A stretch of 64,000 nt of DNA, from the NCBI RefSeq assembly GCF_009735685.1, contig NZ_WHPN01000254.1, forward strand, positions 20,529-84,528, in the 5' to 3' direction. A program made the position numbers and the translations under genes. Below, in pieces: positions 52,596-61,624 of this stretch (position 1 is its first letter; the number at the start of each line of letters is the position of its first letter). This stretch comes from Streptomyces lycii. GTDB lineage: Bacteria; Actinomycetota; Actinomycetes; Streptomycetales; Streptomycetaceae. The notes beneath the pieces are model-generated. The model searched no databases and was not told the origin of the DNA. It was given only the letters and a program-made list of their open reading frames with translations.

Positions 52596-52637
52596 GTGGT
52601 CTCACATCCGGAGAAGCGACACAACATCAGATGACAA

Positions 52638-52652
52638 TGAAAACGATTATCG
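52638..52652. promoter_or_regulatory. Fur/Zur-box-like sequence upstream of the metal operon
   Basis: TGAAAACGATTATCG inside an AT-rich island (52631-52660). It is close to the actinobacterial zinc-repressor box pattern TGAAAA-CGA-TTTTCA: the left arm and centre match fully, the right arm in four of six. It lies 90 bases before the operon's first start and 43 bases from the divergent S33 gene. Metal-dependent repression is inferred; the recalled consensus has not been checked against a matrix. Confidence 0.5.
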
Positions 52653-52741
52653 GTTAGTGTCACCGGGGTCAAGCCGGCGTCTGCCCGAAGAGCCGTCGGC
52701 GGGACAGCAACTCAGTCCGCGATGCGAAGAAGGGGAAGCCC

Positions 52742-53998
52742 GTGGCTCACCTGCTGATGGTCGAGAGCTGGGTCGGATCGATGAGCAGACTCCTGCCACG
52801 GGCGATCCGTGAGGCGGGCCACGAGTTCACCTTCCTCACCCGCGATCTCCACCACTACCTGCGTTCCGCCCCCGAGGGCACCGCTCACCCGCTGCTCGCC
52901 GCCCGCCATGTGCTGACGGCCGACACGAACGACACCGAGAGTTTGCTGCCCTTCGCCGAACGCGCCCACCGCGCCCTGGGCTTCGACGGGGTGATCACCT
53001 CCTGCGACTACTACCTCCCGGCGGCCGCGCGGATCGCGGGGGTCCTGGGGCTGCCCGGCGCCGACCCGGAGGCGGTCGGCAACGCGTGCCGCAAGGACGC
53101 CACCCGCCGGATCCTGGACCGGGCCGGCATACCGGGACCCCGCTTCGCGGTCTGCGACGACTGGGCCGGAACAGCCGAGGCGGCACGGGACATCGGCTAT
53201 CCGCTGGTGCTCAAGCCCGTGGACCTGTGCGCCGGGATGTTCGTCCGCCGCGTGGACGACGAGCCCGCGCTGGCACACGCGTACCGGGCGCTGGCCGGGT
53301 TCCCCGTCAACGCCCGCGGACAGCGCCGCGCCCCCGTCGCCCTGCTCGAAGAACTCCTCGAAGGACCGGAGGTCAGCGTCGAGACCGTGTCTTGCGGCGG
53401 TAAGACCCATGTCGTCGGCGTGACCGACAAGAGCGTCGGCGGGACGCCCGCCTTCGTCGAGACCGGCCACATGTTTCCCGCCGCGCTCCCGGCGGCCGAC
53501 GCCGAGGCGGCCGAGCGGACGGCGGTGGACGCGCTGGAGGCGCTCGGACTCGACGCGACCGTGGCGCACACCGAGATCAAGCTGACGCCCGGCGGACCGC
53601 GTCCGGTCGAGGTCAATCCGCGCCCGGCCGGCAACCGCATCACCGAACTCGTACGCCGGGTGACCGGCATCGACCTCGCCGCCGCCTGCGTCGACGTCGC
53701 CCTCGGCCGCGAGCCGGACCTGCGGCGCAGGGACACCGGTCTGAGGAGCGCCGCCATCGGCTTCCTGGTGCCCGGCAGCGACGGCGTCCTGGAGGCGGTC
53801 GACGGCGCCGACAGCGTGCGCGGCGCGCCCGGCCTGCTGGAACTCCAGCTCGCCGAGGCCGGGAAGACGGTCAGGGCGGCGGGCAGCAACAACGAATACC
53901 TCGGTCACGTCATGACCGGCGACGCCGACGGCCCCGGTGCCCGCGACCGCGCCGAAGCCCTGCTCGCGCGGCTCCGCCCCCGGGTGGCGGCCCGATGA
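52742..53998 (+). CDS. ATP-grasp ligase, first gene of candidate metallophore operon
   Basis: A 418-residue ATP-grasp enzyme, which joins a carboxylate to an amine through an acyl phosphate. A pre-ATP-grasp domain spans residues about 1-110 (TSCDYYLPAAARIAGVLGLPG). ATP-grasp elements: GYPLVLKPVDLCAGMFV (ATP Lys), LLEELLEGPEVSVETVS, and EIKLTP then VEVNPRPAGNRI (Mg-binding Glu/Asn). Related to L-amino-acid ligases of the BacD/DdaF kind. GTG at 52742 follows AAGGGGAAG. It overlaps the next gene by ATGA. In this operon it probably couples an amino acid to the product of the PLP enzyme (inference). Confidence 0.88.
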   Translation: MAHLLMVESWVGSMSRLLPRAIREAGHEFTFLTRDLHHYLRSAPEGTAHPLLAARHVLTADTNDTESLLPFAERAHRALGFDGVITSCDYYLPAAARIAGVLGLPGADPEAVGNACRKDATRRILDRAGIPGPRFAVCDDWAGTAEAARDIGYPLVLKPVDLCAGMFVRRVDDEPALAHAYRALAGFPVNARGQRRAPVALLEELLEGPEVSVETVSCGGKTHVVGVTDKSVGGTPAFVETGHMFPAALPAADAEAAERTAVDALEALGLDATVAHTEIKLTPGGPRPVEVNPRPAGNRITELVRRVTGIDLAAACVDVALGREPDLRRRDTGLRSAAIGFLVPGSDGVLEAVDGADSVRGAPGLLELQLAEAGKTVRAAGSNNEYLGHVMTGDADGPGARDRAEALLARLRPRVAAR

Positions 53999-54837
53999 CC
54001 GCCCCCACCGGCACGGCCGCGGCAGCGGCCACGGCTTCCTCGTATCATCAGCTCGTCGAGCGGGTGCTCGGCGGCCACGCCGGACCGGACCCGCGCGGCC
54101 TGCGCGTGACGGTGGCGTTCACCACCCGCCAGGCCGTGCGCCACGACGGGCGCGGCGGCGGCTACCGCAACGAAGTGCTGAGCCTGCGCCTCGGCGGAGC
54201 CGTCGGCTCCTGCGCGGCCGAGCCCGGCGAACTGCCCGACGGCGCCGTCGAGGAGTGCGTCGGCGCGGATGTCGGCAGCCTGCTCGCGCACGCGTTGCCG
54301 CCGGTGCGCGTGGCCGCCCTCGACGCCTATCTCATGCATGTCCGGCCGCACGTCCCGGAGAACGGCGCGCGGCCCTGCCCGCTCCCGGCGGGCACCTCGC
54401 TGGAGAAGTCCCGGGCCCGGGCCCGGGCCGTCGTCGAACTGCTCGGCACCGCGCCCGGGGGCACGGTGCTCGTCGTCGGCGTGGTCAACTCGCTGCTGGA
54501 GGCGCTGCGGGCGCGCGGGCTGGCGTACGTCCCCTGCGACCTCAAGGGCGGCACCACCGAGTGGGGCGAACCGGTGCGCACCGACGCCCTGGCGGAACTG
54601 GAGCGCTGTGACGCGGTCCTCGCCTCCGGGATGACGCTGGGCAACGGCACCTTCGAACCGCTGCGCGAGCAGGCGCTGCGCCACGGCGTCCCGCTGGTGA
54701 TGTTCGCCCAGACCGGCAGCGCGGTCCTGCCCCGCCTCATCGGCGCGGGCGTCAGCGCGGTCTGCGCGGAGCCGTATCCCTTCTTCTGGCTGGACGGCGG
54801 CCCGGGCACCGTCCACCGTTACGGAGCCGCCCTGTGA
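53995..54837 (+). CDS. DUF364 family protein (putative heavy-metal chelation domain)
   Basis: A 280-residue protein with a C-terminal Rossmann-like DUF364 domain, described as a putative heavy-metal chelation family. Seen: RVAALDAYLMHVRPH, then GTVLVVGVVNSLLEALRARG, DAVLASGMTLGNGTFEPLRE (the family's G-x-T-x-x-N-x-T signature) and VPLVMFAQTGSAVLPRLIGAG. The N-terminal 120 residues hold an alpha/beta region with two cysteines (CAAEPGE, EECVGAD). ATG at 53995 overlaps the ATP-grasp stop; its stop overlaps the next gene. It may bind the metal or bind and release the chelator; biochemical function is unproven. Confidence 0.8.
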   Translation: MTAPTGTAAAAATASSYHQLVERVLGGHAGPDPRGLRVTVAFTTRQAVRHDGRGGGYRNEVLSLRLGGAVGSCAAEPGELPDGAVEECVGADVGSLLAHALPPVRVAALDAYLMHVRPHVPENGARPCPLPAGTSLEKSRARARAVVELLGTAPGGTVLVVGVVNSLLEALRARGLAYVPCDLKGGTTEWGEPVRTDALAELERCDAVLASGMTLGNGTFEPLREQALRHGVPLVMFAQTGSAVLPRLIGAGVSAVCAEPYPFFWLDGGPGTVHRYGAAL

Positions 54838-55916
54838 CCACGGCCGTCCTCAGCCCGGCGGGCAACCGCGAACTGCTCGGTCTCCTCGGCCGGACGCCGC
54901 TCGCCCGCATCACCGTCGACCTGCCCTGCCCGCAGCCGGGTTTCTGGGCCAAGCTGGAAGCGCTCGGCGCCGGCGGCATGAAGGCACGGGCCGCCGTCTC
55001 CATGCTGCGCGGCGCGCGGCAGCGCGGCGAACTGCTCCCCGGCGCCCCGGTGGTGGAGTCGACGTCCGGGACCCTCGGCATCGGGCTGGCCTTCGCCGGA
55101 CAGGCCCTCGGCCATCCGATCGTGCTGGTCGGCGACATCGAGCTGGAGCCCTCGATGCGGCAGCTGCTGCGCTCGTACGGCGCGCGGCTGGAGCTGGTCG
55201 ACCGGCCGGCCGCGGAGGGCGGCTGGCAGGCCGCCCGCCTCGCCAGGCTGCACCGGCTGCTGGCGGAGCTGCCCGGCGCGTACTGGCCCGACCAGTACAA
55301 CAACCCCGACAACACGGCCGGTTACGCGACCCTGGCGGCCGAGCTGGCCACCCAGCTGGACCACCTCGACGTGCTGGTGTGCAGCGTCGGCACGGGCGGC
55401 CACAGCGCGGGAATCATCGGCCCGCTGCGGCGGCACCGGCCGGGAATCCGGCTGATCGGCGTGGACGCCACCGGCTCCGCCATCTTCGGCCAGCCCGCCC
55501 GGCCCCGGCTCATGCGGGGCCTGGGCAGCAGCATCCATCCGGGCAACGTCGCCCACGACGCCTTCGACGAGGTCCACTGGGTCGGCCCGGCCGAGGCCGC
55601 GGACGCGTGCCGCCGGCTGGCCGCCGGCAATTTCGTCAGCGGCGGCTGGAGCACCGGGGCCGTGGCTCTCGTCGCCGCGTGGGCCGCCCGCGTCCACCCG
55701 GGCGCCGTGGTCGCCACCGTCTTCCCCGACGGGCCGCACCGCTATCTCGGCAGCGTGTACGACGACGACTTCGCAGCCGCCCACGGGCTCGACCCGGCCG
55801 CAGCCGCCACCCGCCCCGTCGAAATCCCGCACCCGGCAGCCGTGGAGGCCACCGGGTGGGTCCGCTGCCGGACCGTCACCGACCCCCTCGACACCCCCGC
55901 GGAAGAGACCCCGTGA
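54834..55916 (+). CDS. cysteine synthase-family PLP enzyme (SbnA/diaminopropionate-synthase-like)
   Basis: A 360-residue fold-type II PLP enzyme. The Schiff-base Lys is Lys50 in AGGMKARAAVSML. The substrate loop is VVESTSGTLGIGLAFAG (usual SGN changed to SGT), the phosphate-binding loop is CSVGTGGHSAGI, and the PLP-nitrogen Ser/Thr region is GGWSTGAVALVAAW. The sequence is nearer to SbnA, which condenses O-phosphoserine with glutamate for 2,3-diaminopropionate synthesis, than to true cysteine synthases. No SbnB-like dehydrogenase is present in the window. GTG at 54834 overlaps the DUF364 stop (GTGA). It probably makes the amine building block. Confidence 0.85.
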   Translation: MTTAVLSPAGNRELLGLLGRTPLARITVDLPCPQPGFWAKLEALGAGGMKARAAVSMLRGARQRGELLPGAPVVESTSGTLGIGLAFAGQALGHPIVLVGDIELEPSMRQLLRSYGARLELVDRPAAEGGWQAARLARLHRLLAELPGAYWPDQYNNPDNTAGYATLAAELATQLDHLDVLVCSVGTGGHSAGIIGPLRRHRPGIRLIGVDATGSAIFGQPARPRLMRGLGSSIHPGNVAHDAFDEVHWVGPAEAADACRRLAAGNFVSGGWSTGAVALVAAWAARVHPGAVVATVFPDGPHRYLGSVYDDDFAAAHGLDPAAAATRPVEIPHPAAVEATGWVRCRTVTDPLDTPAEETP

Positions 55917-56962
55917 AGACCGACCAGTTCGTCCAACAGCTGACGCTCACCGAGCCGCTGCGCATATCCCGCTCCACGACGGCGGCCCGCGAGGCCGTCC
56001 GGCTGACCGTCGAACACGAGGGGCAGCACGGCCACGGCGAGGCCGTCACCAGCGTGTACTACGGCCTCGACCGCCGGACCCTGACCCGGGCGCTGGACAC
56101 GGAGTCGCGGTGGCTCGCCCGCTTCGCCGAACCCGAGAGCGCCCTGGCGGCCGTACGCGACGGGGAACGGCGGGAAACCGCGCCCGCCGTGCTCGCGGCC
56201 GTCGAGTCCGCGCTGCTCGATCTCGTGGGCCGGCGCGCCGGACTGCCGGTCCACGCGATGCTCGGCGCCGCCGCTCCCCCGTCCGCCGCGACCGCCCGCA
56301 CCATCGGGATCACCACGCCCGGGCGTGCCGAGGCACAGGCCGCCCGCCTGGCGGGGGACGGCTTCTCGGTCCTCAAGATCAAGGCCGGCGCCCCGGATCC
56401 CGCCGAGGACCTGGAGCGCGTACGGGCCGTCCGGGCCGCCGCCCCCGGAGCGCGGCTGTTGCTGGACCCCAACGGGGCCTGGACCGCGCGGACCGCGGAG
56501 CGGCTGCTGCCGCTCTTCGCGGCGCTGGGCGTCGAGGCCGTCGAGCAGCCCCTGGAACCGGGTGACCCCGAGGCACTCGCCCGGCTCGCCCGGCGCTCCC
56601 CGCTGCCGGTCATCGCCGACGAGGACGCGGCCGGTGCCGAGGACGCGCGCCGGCTCGCGGGACGCGTACAGGGCATCAACGTCAAGCTCGCCAAGTGCGG
56701 CGGGGTGAGCGCCGCACTCCGGATCGCGGAGCTGATCGCGGACACCGGCACCGACCTGATGCTGGGGTGTCTGACCGCCAGCAGCCTCGGCATCGCCCCC
56801 GCCGTCCACCTCGCCGACCGCGCCCACTGGGTCGACCTCGACGGGCACCTGCTGCTCGCCGACGACCCGTGGAGCGGAATCGGCGGCACCGACGGCACCG
56901 TACGGGCCAACCGCAGTCCCGGACTCGGCGTGCGGCTCCGCGACCGGGAGGCGGGAACGTGA
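55913..56962 (+). CDS. enolase-superfamily dipeptide epimerase-like protein
   Basis: A 349-residue member of the enolase superfamily, L-Ala-D/L-Glu epimerase-like branch. Seen: the K-x-K catalytic pair in VLKIKAG (about residue 158), metal ligands in LLLDPNGAW, VEAVEQPLEP and VIADEDA, and the second catalytic Lys in VKLAKCGG. GTG at 55913 overlaps the previous stop (GTGA), and its own stop overlaps the MFS start. It would epimerise an alpha-carbon of a dipeptide or N-substituted amino acid, setting the stereochemistry of the chelator; or salvage peptides. Both are inference. Confidence 0.87.
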   Translation: MKTDQFVQQLTLTEPLRISRSTTAAREAVRLTVEHEGQHGHGEAVTSVYYGLDRRTLTRALDTESRWLARFAEPESALAAVRDGERRETAPAVLAAVESALLDLVGRRAGLPVHAMLGAAAPPSAATARTIGITTPGRAEAQAARLAGDGFSVLKIKAGAPDPAEDLERVRAVRAAAPGARLLLDPNGAWTARTAERLLPLFAALGVEAVEQPLEPGDPEALARLARRSPLPVIADEDAAGAEDARRLAGRVQGINVKLAKCGGVSAALRIAELIADTGTDLMLGCLTASSLGIAPAVHLADRAHWVDLDGHLLLADDPWSGIGGTDGTVRANRSPGLGVRLRDREAGT

Positions 56963-58218
56963 AGACGTGGCACGAGATGCGCGCGTTCCCGCTCGCGATC
57001 CGGCTGCTGCTGGTCAACCAGCTCGGCGTCAACATCGGCTTCTACCTCCTCATCCCCTATCTCGCCCTGCACCTGAGCGAGGACCTGGGCATGTCGGCGG
57101 CGGTCGTCGGCATCGTCCTCGGTGTGCGCAACCTCAGCCAGCAGGGCCTGTTCCTCATCGGCGGCTCGGCCTCCGACCGGCTGGGCGCGCGGGGCGTCAT
57201 CATCGCCGGCTGCGCGCTGCGCACCGTCGGCTTCGGGCTCTTCGCGCTCGGCGACGGACTCGCCGTGCTGCTGGCCGCGTCCGTGCTCAGCGGGCTGGCC
57301 GGGGCGCTGTTCAACCCGGCCGTGCGGGCCTATCTCGCCCTGGAGGCGGGGAGCCGCAGGGCGGAGGCGTTCGCCCTGTTCAATGTGTTCGCCACCACCG
57401 GCGCACTGCTCGGACCGCTGATCGGCAGCGCCCTGCTGCTGGTCGACTTCCGTGCCTCCGCGCTCACCGCGGCCGGGATCTTCGCCGTCCTCACCGCCGC
57501 CCAGGCGCTCGTCCTCCCGGCCCGCGAGGCCCCTCCCGCGGGGAACAGCGTGCTCACCGACTGGCGCGAGGTCGTCGGCAACCGCCGCTTCCTGGCCTTC
57601 GCGCTGGCCATGGTCGGCATGTTCACCATGGAGAACCAGCTGTATCTGCTGCTGCCGGAGGGCGCGCGCCGGGCGACCGGCTGGGACGGCGCGGCGGGCC
57701 TGGTCTTCCTCGTCGGCACCCTGAGCAACCTCGGGTTCCAGCTGCGCATCACCCGTGCGCTGAAGGAGCGGGGCAGCAGGGCGCGCTGGATCGGTGCCGG
57801 GCTCGCGCTGATGGGCCTGGCCTTCGTACCGCCGATGGCGGTGCCGGGACACGGGACTGCTCCCACGGGCCTCGCGGAGACGGCGCTGCGCGCCCTGCCC
57901 GTCCTGGCCGGCGCCCTGCTGCTCTATCTCGGCATGATGATCGCCCAGCCGTTCGTGATGGAACTGATCCCCGGCTTCGGCCGCCCGGAACTCACCGGCA
58001 CCTACTTCGGCCTCTTCTACGTGGTCTCGGGCGTCGCCGCGGCCGCCGGCAACACCGTCGTGGGCTGGGCCATGGACACCGGCGAGCGCACCGGCGCGCC
58101 CTGGCTGCCCTGGGCCTGCTGCCTGGCCCTCGGGCTGCTCTCGGCGGCCTGTGTCGGCCGGCTGCACCGCCGCCGCGCCCTGCCCGGCGCCAAGGCGCCC
58201 GTACCGACGGCGGTCTGA
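56959..58218 (+). CDS. MFS exporter of candidate metallophore operon
   Basis: A 419-residue major-facilitator protein with 12 hydrophobic helices (for example LLLVNQLGVNIGFYLLIPYLAL, MSAAVVGIVLGVRN and LPVLAGALLLYLGMMIAQPFV) and a motif-A loop GGSASDRLGARGVII. GTG at 56959 overlaps the epimerase stop. Placed after the biosynthetic genes and before the importer, it is the obvious candidate to export the finished small molecule, as in opine- and carboxylate-metallophore loci. Confidence 0.88.
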   Translation: MKTWHEMRAFPLAIRLLLVNQLGVNIGFYLLIPYLALHLSEDLGMSAAVVGIVLGVRNLSQQGLFLIGGSASDRLGARGVIIAGCALRTVGFGLFALGDGLAVLLAASVLSGLAGALFNPAVRAYLALEAGSRRAEAFALFNVFATTGALLGPLIGSALLLVDFRASALTAAGIFAVLTAAQALVLPAREAPPAGNSVLTDWREVVGNRRFLAFALAMVGMFTMENQLYLLLPEGARRATGWDGAAGLVFLVGTLSNLGFQLRITRALKERGSRARWIGAGLALMGLAFVPPMAVPGHGTAPTGLAETALRALPVLAGALLLYLGMMIAQPFVMELIPGFGRPELTGTYFGLFYVVSGVAAAAGNTVVGWAMDTGERTGAPWLPWACCLALGLLSAACVGRLHRRRALPGAKAPVPTAV

Positions 58219-58228
58219 GGGGACACCC

Positions 58229-59086
58229 GTGGACAACGCGCACATGAGAAACCTGCTCACCGACCACCCCGCGCTGTACGAGACCCGCTTCCCCGATGCC
58301 GGGCGGCTCGCCGGGCGCTGGGCCGAGGACTGCCTGCGGCGCCACGGGGCCCCCGGGCCCCGCGTCCTGGACATCGGCTGCGGCACCGGCCGAGACGCCG
58401 CCCACCTGCACGCGGCCGGCCGCACGGTCACCGGCGCCGACCTGTCCGGCGCGATGCTGGAGTACGCCCGCGGCCACCACCCGGGCCCCGAGTACGTCCG
58501 GGCCGATCTGCGCGGCTTCGCGCTGGGACGCTTCGACGCGGTGGTCTGCCTGGACAGCGCCCTGCTGTACTGCCACACCAACGACGAACTCGACGGCTTC
58601 CTGGCCTCCTGCCGCCGCGCCCTGCCACCCGGCGGCCTGCTCGTCGCGGAGATGCGCAACGGCGCCTTCTTCCTCGGCCGCACGGAACTGCTCGACACCC
58701 CGGCCGTCGACAGCTTCACCCGGCAGGGCACCACCTACACCTCCACCACCACCCTGTACGTCGACCGCGCCGCGCAACTCCTGCGCCGCACCCGGGTCTG
58801 GACCGCCGGCGACGGCTCCCCGCCGGCCGAGCAGCGCTCCGCCTGGCGCCTGCTCTTCCCGCAGGAGCTGCGCCGCCTGCTCGCCTGCCACGGCTTCGAG
58901 GTGCTCGCCCTGTACGACGGGCCGGGCCCGCGCACCGAACCCCCGTGGCGCGAGGGCGATCCGCCCGCCGCGACGGCCGACGGCGACCGGCTGCACCTCG
59001 TCGCCCGCCGGACCCGCCGCGACCGGGCCCCCTTCCGCCGGCAACCCCGCATCCAGCAGCAAGGACACCGCCATGACCAGCCATGA
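58229..59086 (+). CDS. class I SAM-dependent methyltransferase
   Basis: A 285-residue methyltransferase. Motif I RVLDIGCGTGRDAAHLHAAG (residues about 49-68), VTGADLSGAMLEYARG, YVRADLRGFALGRFDAVVCLDSALLY and LPPGGLLVAEMRNGAFF. GTG at 58229 has GAGGGGACA upstream; it is separated by ten bases from the MFS stop and overlaps the binding-protein gene by 14 bases. It would N- or O-methylate the operon's product or a precursor (inference). Confidence 0.87.
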   Translation: MDNAHMRNLLTDHPALYETRFPDAGRLAGRWAEDCLRRHGAPGPRVLDIGCGTGRDAAHLHAAGRTVTGADLSGAMLEYARGHHPGPEYVRADLRGFALGRFDAVVCLDSALLYCHTNDELDGFLASCRRALPPGGLLVAEMRNGAFFLGRTELLDTPAVDSFTRQGTTYTSTTTLYVDRAAQLLRRTRVWTAGDGSPPAEQRSAWRLLFPQELRRLLACHGFEVLALYDGPGPRTEPPWREGDPPAATADGDRLHLVARRTRRDRAPFRRQPRIQQQGHRHDQP

Positions 59087-60674
59087 CGTATCGCTCGACG
59101 CATCCTGTTCCGCCGGCCTGCGCCGCCGGGGCTTCCTCGCGGCGGCCTCGGGCGCCGCCGGGCTCGGGGCGCTCGCCCTCGCCGGCTGCTCCGGTGCCGG
59201 CCCCGCCGGTGACCCGGCCTCCGGTGACGGCGGCAAGCCGAAGCGCGGCGGACGGCTCCGTGCCGCGTTCGCCGGCGGCGGGGCCTCCGAGACCCTCGAC
59301 CCGCACCTCGCCAACCTCTTCGCGGACGTCGCCCGCGCGAAGGCCCTCTTCGACAAGCTGGCCGACTACGGCCCCGACCTGTCGGCCCGGCCGCGCCTGG
59401 CCGCCGCGTGGGAGCCGGACGCGGGCCTCGTCCGCTGGAAGGTCACGCTGCGCGAGGCCGTCTTCCACAACGGCGAGCCGGTCACCGCCCGGGACGTCCT
59501 CCACAGCTACCGCCGCATCACCGACCCGGAGCGGGCGTTCCGCGCCAAGGCCTCGCTGGAGCCCGTCGACCTCGGGGCGAGCAAGGCCCTGGACGCGCGC
59601 ACGATCGAGTTCGTGCTCAAGCGCCCGACCGCCGAGTTCCCCAATGTCCTCGCCGCGTTCGGCGCGTACATCGTGCCCGAGGGCGAGCAGGACTTCGACA
59701 CGGCGCCGGTGGGGAGCGGCCCGTTCCGCTTCGTCTCGTTCGCCCCCGGCAAGTCCGCCGTCCTCCGCCGCAACGAGGACTACTGGGACGGCGCCCCGTA
59801 TCTGGACGAGCTGGAGTTCGTCGTCGCCAACGAGGAGTCCGCGCGGGTCAACGCGCTGCTCGGCGGGCAGGTCGAGTACGCCCACGAGCTGAACCCCACC
59901 ACCGCCCGCGCGCACGAGGGCCGGGGGCAGATCGAGATCGTCCGGCTGCGCGACAGCTCCATGCAGTCGTTCGCGATGAAGACCGACCGCAAGCCCTTCG
60001 ACGACAAGCGCGTCCGGGAGGCGTTCTTCCTGATCGCCGACCGGCAGGAGCTGGTCGACGGCGCGCTCTCCGGCGCCGGCCGGATCGGCAACGACCTGTT
60101 CGGCAGGGGATACGAGTACTACGCCGACGGGCTGCCGCAGCGCGAGCAGGACCTCGGCCGCGCGAAGGCGCTGCTGAAGCGGGCCGGGGCCGAGAACCTG
60201 AAGGTCGTCCTCGACACCTCGCCGGTCGCCGCCGGGTTCACCGAGGCAGCCGCGATCTTCCGGGACCAGGCCGCCCGGGCAGGCGTCACCGTCGAGATCA
60301 GGTCCGGCAGCAAGGACAGCTACTGGAAGGACATCCTCGACTCCGGCACCATCTGCTCCTACCGCTCCGGCGCCATGCCCATCGAGGCCCACATCTCCCA
60401 GCGCCTGCTGACGGGTTCCACCACCAACGCCACCAAGTGGCGGCACGAGGACTTCGACGCCCTCTACCAGCAGGCCCAGTCCACCCGGGACAAGGAGGAG
60501 CGCGCCGCCGTCTTCGAGCGCATGCAGCGCCGCCTCTACGCGGAGGGCGGCTTCCTGGTGTGGGGCTTCGCCGACTGGATCCTCGGCACCGCCCGGGGCG
60601 TGCGGGGCGTGGAGGCCGGGGCGCCGGCCAACTCCCTGGACTGGGCCCGCTTCGACAAGGTGTGGCTCGCGTGA
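59073..60674 (+). CDS. Opp/Nik-type ABC solute-binding lipoprotein (SBP family 5)
   Basis: A 533-residue SBP_bac_5 protein. A twin-arginine-like lipoprotein signal (LRRRGFLAAASGAAGLGALALAGC) places the lipid Cys at about residue 36. Family landmarks: ETLDPHLANLFADVARAKALFDKL, WKVTLREAVFHNGEPVTARDVLHSYRRI, GSGPFRFVSFAPGKSAVLRRNEDYWDGAPYLDELEF and FDDKRVREAFFLIADRQELVDGAL. The family binds peptides, nickel or metal-chelator complexes (NikA, CntA). ATG at 59073 has AAGGACACC upstream. Operon context favours uptake of a metal-loaded small chelator. Confidence 0.9.
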   Translation: MTSHDVSLDASCSAGLRRRGFLAAASGAAGLGALALAGCSGAGPAGDPASGDGGKPKRGGRLRAAFAGGGASETLDPHLANLFADVARAKALFDKLADYGPDLSARPRLAAAWEPDAGLVRWKVTLREAVFHNGEPVTARDVLHSYRRITDPERAFRAKASLEPVDLGASKALDARTIEFVLKRPTAEFPNVLAAFGAYIVPEGEQDFDTAPVGSGPFRFVSFAPGKSAVLRRNEDYWDGAPYLDELEFVVANEESARVNALLGGQVEYAHELNPTTARAHEGRGQIEIVRLRDSSMQSFAMKTDRKPFDDKRVREAFFLIADRQELVDGALSGAGRIGNDLFGRGYEYYADGLPQREQDLGRAKALLKRAGAENLKVVLDTSPVAAGFTEAAAIFRDQAARAGVTVEIRSGSKDSYWKDILDSGTICSYRSGAMPIEAHISQRLLTGSTTNATKWRHEDFDALYQQAQSTRDKEERAAVFERMQRRLYAEGGFLVWGFADWILGTARGVRGVEAGAPANSLDWARFDKVWLA

Positions 60675-61624
60675 GCGGACTGCGGTCCTGGGCGGCCCGG
60701 CGCCTGCTCCTCGGTGCCGCGCAGACGGCGGCCGTCGTCCTGCTCGTGTTCGCCCTGACCGAGGCGCTGCCGGGCGACGCCGCCGTCGCCCTCGCCGGGG
60801 ACCAGCCCGACCCGGAGCGGATCGCCGCGATACGGCAGGCCATGGACCTGGACCGGCCGGCGCACGAACGCCTGCTGGAGTGGGCGGCCGGCCTGCCCCG
60901 CGGCGACTTCGGCACATCCCTGGCCTCGGGGCGGCCCGTCAGCACGTACATCGCCGACGGCTTCGGGCCGACGCTGCTGCTCGCCTCCCTCACGGTCGCG
61001 CTGCTGGTGCCGGTCGGCGTCGGCCTCGGCGTCCTCGCCGCCCGCCGCGAGGGACGGCTCGCGGACCGGCTGGTCAGCTCCGTCACGCTCGGCGCGTACG
61101 CGGTGCCGGAGTTCGCCTTCGGGGTGCTGCTGATCACGGTGTTCGCGCTGCGCCTGGGCTGGCTGCCGCCGACGGCCGTCGGCTACGGCACCGATCTCCT
61201 GGCCCACCCCGCCGCGCTGGTGCTGCCCGTCGTGGTGCTGCTGACCCGCCCGGTGTGCTCCCTGGCCCGGCTGGTGCGGGCCGGCATGATCGACGCGCTG
61301 GCCTCGCCGTACGTCGCCCAGGCACGGCGGTACGGCGTCCCGGGCGCCCGCGTCCGGTACGGGCACGCCCTGCCCAACGCGATCACACCCGCCGCCCAGC
61401 AACTCGCCAGGACCGTCGACTGGCTGCTGTGCGGAGTGATCGTCGTGGAGGCGCTGTTCGTGATCCCCGGCCTCGGCACCGTGCTGATGAACGCCGTCGC
61501 CGAACGCGACGTGCCGGTGGTTCAGGGCCTCGCCGTCGTCTTCGGCGTCACCACCGTCGTCCTCAACCTCGGCGCCGACCTGGTCGCGCGCCGCTTCGCG
61601 CCCCGGGCGGAGATGGCGGCCTGA
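60671..61624 (+). CDS. ABC importer permease 1 (DppB/NikB-like)
   Basis: A 317-residue permease with six hydrophobic helices. Typical N-terminal region LLVFALTEALPGDAAV and GDFGTSLASGRPVSTYIADG; the coupling EAA-like loop is RAGMIDALASPYVAQARRYGVPGARVRYGHALPNAITP. GTG at 60671 overlaps the binding-protein stop (GTGA). Pairs with the next permease to form the membrane channel of an Opp/Nik-type importer. Confidence 0.9.
   Translation: MSGLRSWAARRLLLGAAQTAAVVLLVFALTEALPGDAAVALAGDQPDPERIAAIRQAMDLDRPAHERLLEWAAGLPRGDFGTSLASGRPVSTYIADGFGPTLLLASLTVALLVPVGVGLGVLAARREGRLADRLVSSVTLGAYAVPEFAFGVLLITVFALRLGWLPPTAVGYGTDLLAHPAALVLPVVVLLTRPVCSLARLVRAGMIDALASPYVAQARRYGVPGARVRYGHALPNAITPAAQQLARTVDWLLCGVIVVEALFVIPGLGTVLMNAVAERDVPVVQGLAVVFGVTTVVLNLGADLVARRFAPRAEMAA

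Noticed and set aside
52742..56962. EDDS or staphyloferrin B-like pathway
   Set aside because: An SbnA-like enzyme is present, but no SbnB-like dehydrogenase or NIS synthetase is seen, so neither pathway can be claimed.
56059..58734. 891-codon minus-strand frame opposite the epimerase and MFS genes
   Set aside because: The composition is Ser/Arg/Ala-rich without domains, and it lies antisense to two genes with clear motifs.
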